NCBI RefSeq assembly: GCF_004361915.1
Contig: NZ_SNWP01000010.1
Coordinates: 1,142,050-1,206,049, forward strand
Reading direction: 5' to 3'
DNA: 64,000 nt
DNA from: Sediminibacterium goheungense
GTDB taxonomy: Bacteria; Bacteroidota; Bacteroidia; Chitinophagales; Chitinophagaceae
The position numbers were made by a program, and so were the translations under genes. Shown here one piece after another: positions 63,177 through 64,000 of the stretch. Each line of letters opens with the position of its first letter. The first letter of the stretch is position 1. The notes below the pieces were generated by a model. That model made no database searches, had not been told where the DNA came from, and worked only from the letters and a program-made list of their open reading frames with translations.

Positions 63177-63659
63177 ATGAAAAAGTTTCAAATCTTAGGC
63201 ACAGTGTTAGTACTGTCAGTTGTTACCATCCTTCTGGTAGCCTGCCAGAAAGAACAGGATGGTGTTACCAATGATTCAAGCTCACAAAACGAAACGTCAA
63301 TTGTAGCGATCGAAGCTGACGCGTCAAGTATTACCGGTATGATTTCTGAAGATGCAGCTGCTTCTATGGCTGCAGAATATGCAAAAGCATACAGCAATTC
63401 CAGAAATTCCAAATACACACAATCAGTTACTTTTGATATCAAAGACCTGCAAACCTTTTTAGCAGTGCTTAAACGCAAAGGTGGTAAGAGCGTAACAGTA
63501 AACTTTGGTGTTTACAATGAAAGAACAGCGCATAATCCTTCACAGGTTGGTAGATTAACTGTATTCTTTACAGGTTCATCTTCAGCTAAAGGATCTGTAC
63601 GTTCTAACGACTTCAGTGGTGTGAGAGAGTTCCTGAATGAAGGTAATTTGTTACCATAA
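63177..63659 (+). CDS. Small lipoprotein of unknown function
   Basis: The 160-residue product has a lipobox (TILLVAC, Cys23) and a mature domain with SITGMISEDAAASMAAEYAKAY, FDIKDLQTFLAVLKRKGGKSVTVNFGVYNER and a polar C-terminus. I do not recognise a family. The leader contains a GACCTTTG box at 63073-63080 (one mismatch from TAnnTTTG) and an imperfect hairpin (CGATGGAAA...TTTCATCG, 63086 to 63118). A terminator follows, so it forms a single-gene unit. Confidence 0.75.
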   Translation: MKKFQILGTVLVLSVVTILLVACQKEQDGVTNDSSSQNETSIVAIEADASSITGMISEDAAASMAAEYAKAYSNSRNSKYTQSVTFDIKDLQTFLAVLKRKGGKSVTVNFGVYNERTAHNPSQVGRLTVFFTGSSSAKGSVRSNDFSGVREFLNEGNLLP

Positions 63660-63705
63660 ATCATTGATAAGATTTCAATAGTTTAATCTTTTATAACTTA
63701 TCTTG

Positions 63706-63738
63706 AAAAGGCTCTATCGTTTTAGATATAGCCTTTTT
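63706..63738 (+). terminator. Intrinsic terminator of the lipoprotein gene
   Basis: AAAAGGCTcTATC (63706-63718) pairs with GATAtAGCCTTTT (from 63724) with one mismatch, followed by a T-run. Confidence 0.85.
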
Positions 63739-63760
63739 TTATTTCTAAACTTCCCTGGCC

Positions 63761-64000
63761 ATGGTGTTGAATTTGAATAATTACGTTGAGTTGATTGCAC
63801 TACTTATAGCGCTAATTTTTTACAAGGATCTGGCACGTCACAATTTCTTTATTTATTTCATTCCATTTTTAGCTGTTACATCTATTATTGAGATCTATGC
63901 GATTGGCAAAGAGCGCCCTTTCAAAAATGTGATGTACAACTATTTCCAACTATTTCAATATGTGTTTTATACAGCTCTTTTTTATAAAAACTTACATTTC
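63761..64000 (+). CDS. Polytopic membrane protein, N-terminal part (cut by window end)
   Basis: An ATG at 63761 opens a frame that runs to the window edge with no stop (80 residues). It is hydrophobic with about three membrane segments (YVELIALLIALIFY, FFIYFIPFLAVTSIIEIYAI, YFQLFQYVFYTALFY). The length of the full protein and its family cannot be seen. It follows a terminator and has no visible -7 box nearby. Confidence 0.7.
   Translation, partial: MVLNLNNYVELIALLIALIFYKDLARHNFFIYFIPFLAVTSIIEIYAIGKERPFKNVMYNYFQLFQYVFYTALFYKNLHF

Noticed and set aside
1..64000. tRNA, rRNA, CRISPR array, insertion sequence or prophage
   Set aside because: No cloverleaf with a T-loop consensus, no regularly spaced identical direct repeats, no transposase or phage-type reading frame was seen by eye. 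A tRNAscan or IS search would be decisive.

Overview
The window looks like a chromosomal segment of a Bacteroidota bacterium, most likely from the Chitinophagaceae or a close relative. The reasons are two SusC/SusD pairs, a type IX secretion (T9SS) type-B sorted giant surface protein next to a PorP/SprF-like protein, lineage-typical families (DUF4836, DUF5606, DUF1028, AhpC/TlpA lipoproteins), moderate-to-low GC, little Shine-Dalgarno signal, and several TAnnTTTG-type -7 boxes. No tRNA, rRNA, CRISPR array, insertion sequence or phage gene was seen. Nothing was searched against a database; names rest on motifs and family knowledge.

Layout. 1-183 is the end of purD. 360-6525 is the cell-elongation cluster mreB-mreC-mreD-PBP2-rodA, followed by an MBL-fold hydrolase. 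7291-9034 (minus) is an ECF sigma factor, a one-pass membrane protein of anti-sigma type and a small Spy/CpxP-like periplasmic protein. 9207-23892 is mostly housekeeping: PEP carboxylase, an AlkA-like glycosylase divergent from mnmD, an SPFH protein, an M23 endopeptidase, alaS, a GNAT enzyme, a PDZ protein, a DUF1028 protein and gatB, then a TlpA-like lipoprotein. 25424-35023 (minus) holds two tandem SusC/SusD pairs with no linked degradative enzyme, preceded on the same strand by an RND/MMPL transporter (35336-37666). 37878-46705 is a 2597-residue multidomain surface protein overlapping a PorP/SprF-like gene by one base. 46710-51033 (minus) has a membrane protein, rpoN, a DegT-type aminotransferase and a membrane protein, with one small plus-strand gene. 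51164-55437 is a mixed block of small enzymes and secreted proteins. 55740-64000 (plus) holds DUF5606, a GH3/serine-hydrolase fusion, DUF4836, an ABC ATPase-permease pair, a small lipoprotein and a truncated membrane protein.

Themes. Envelope biogenesis dominates: the elongasome, an M23 enzyme, a NagZ-like/serine hydrolase fusion, T9SS cargo, TonB-dependent uptake and RND/ABC transport. The most unusual non-coding signal is a set of intergenic inverted repeats. Each arm is built from short repeated words, the words differ from locus to locus, and the arms are separated by about 10 to 180 bases. Several genes have a -7-like box so close to the ATG that a leaderless or near-leaderless mRNA is implied. 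No obviously new multi-gene defence or biosynthetic system was recognised; the best candidates for novelty are the repeat family, the ABC/lipoprotein cluster at the right end and the enzyme-less SusCD tandem.
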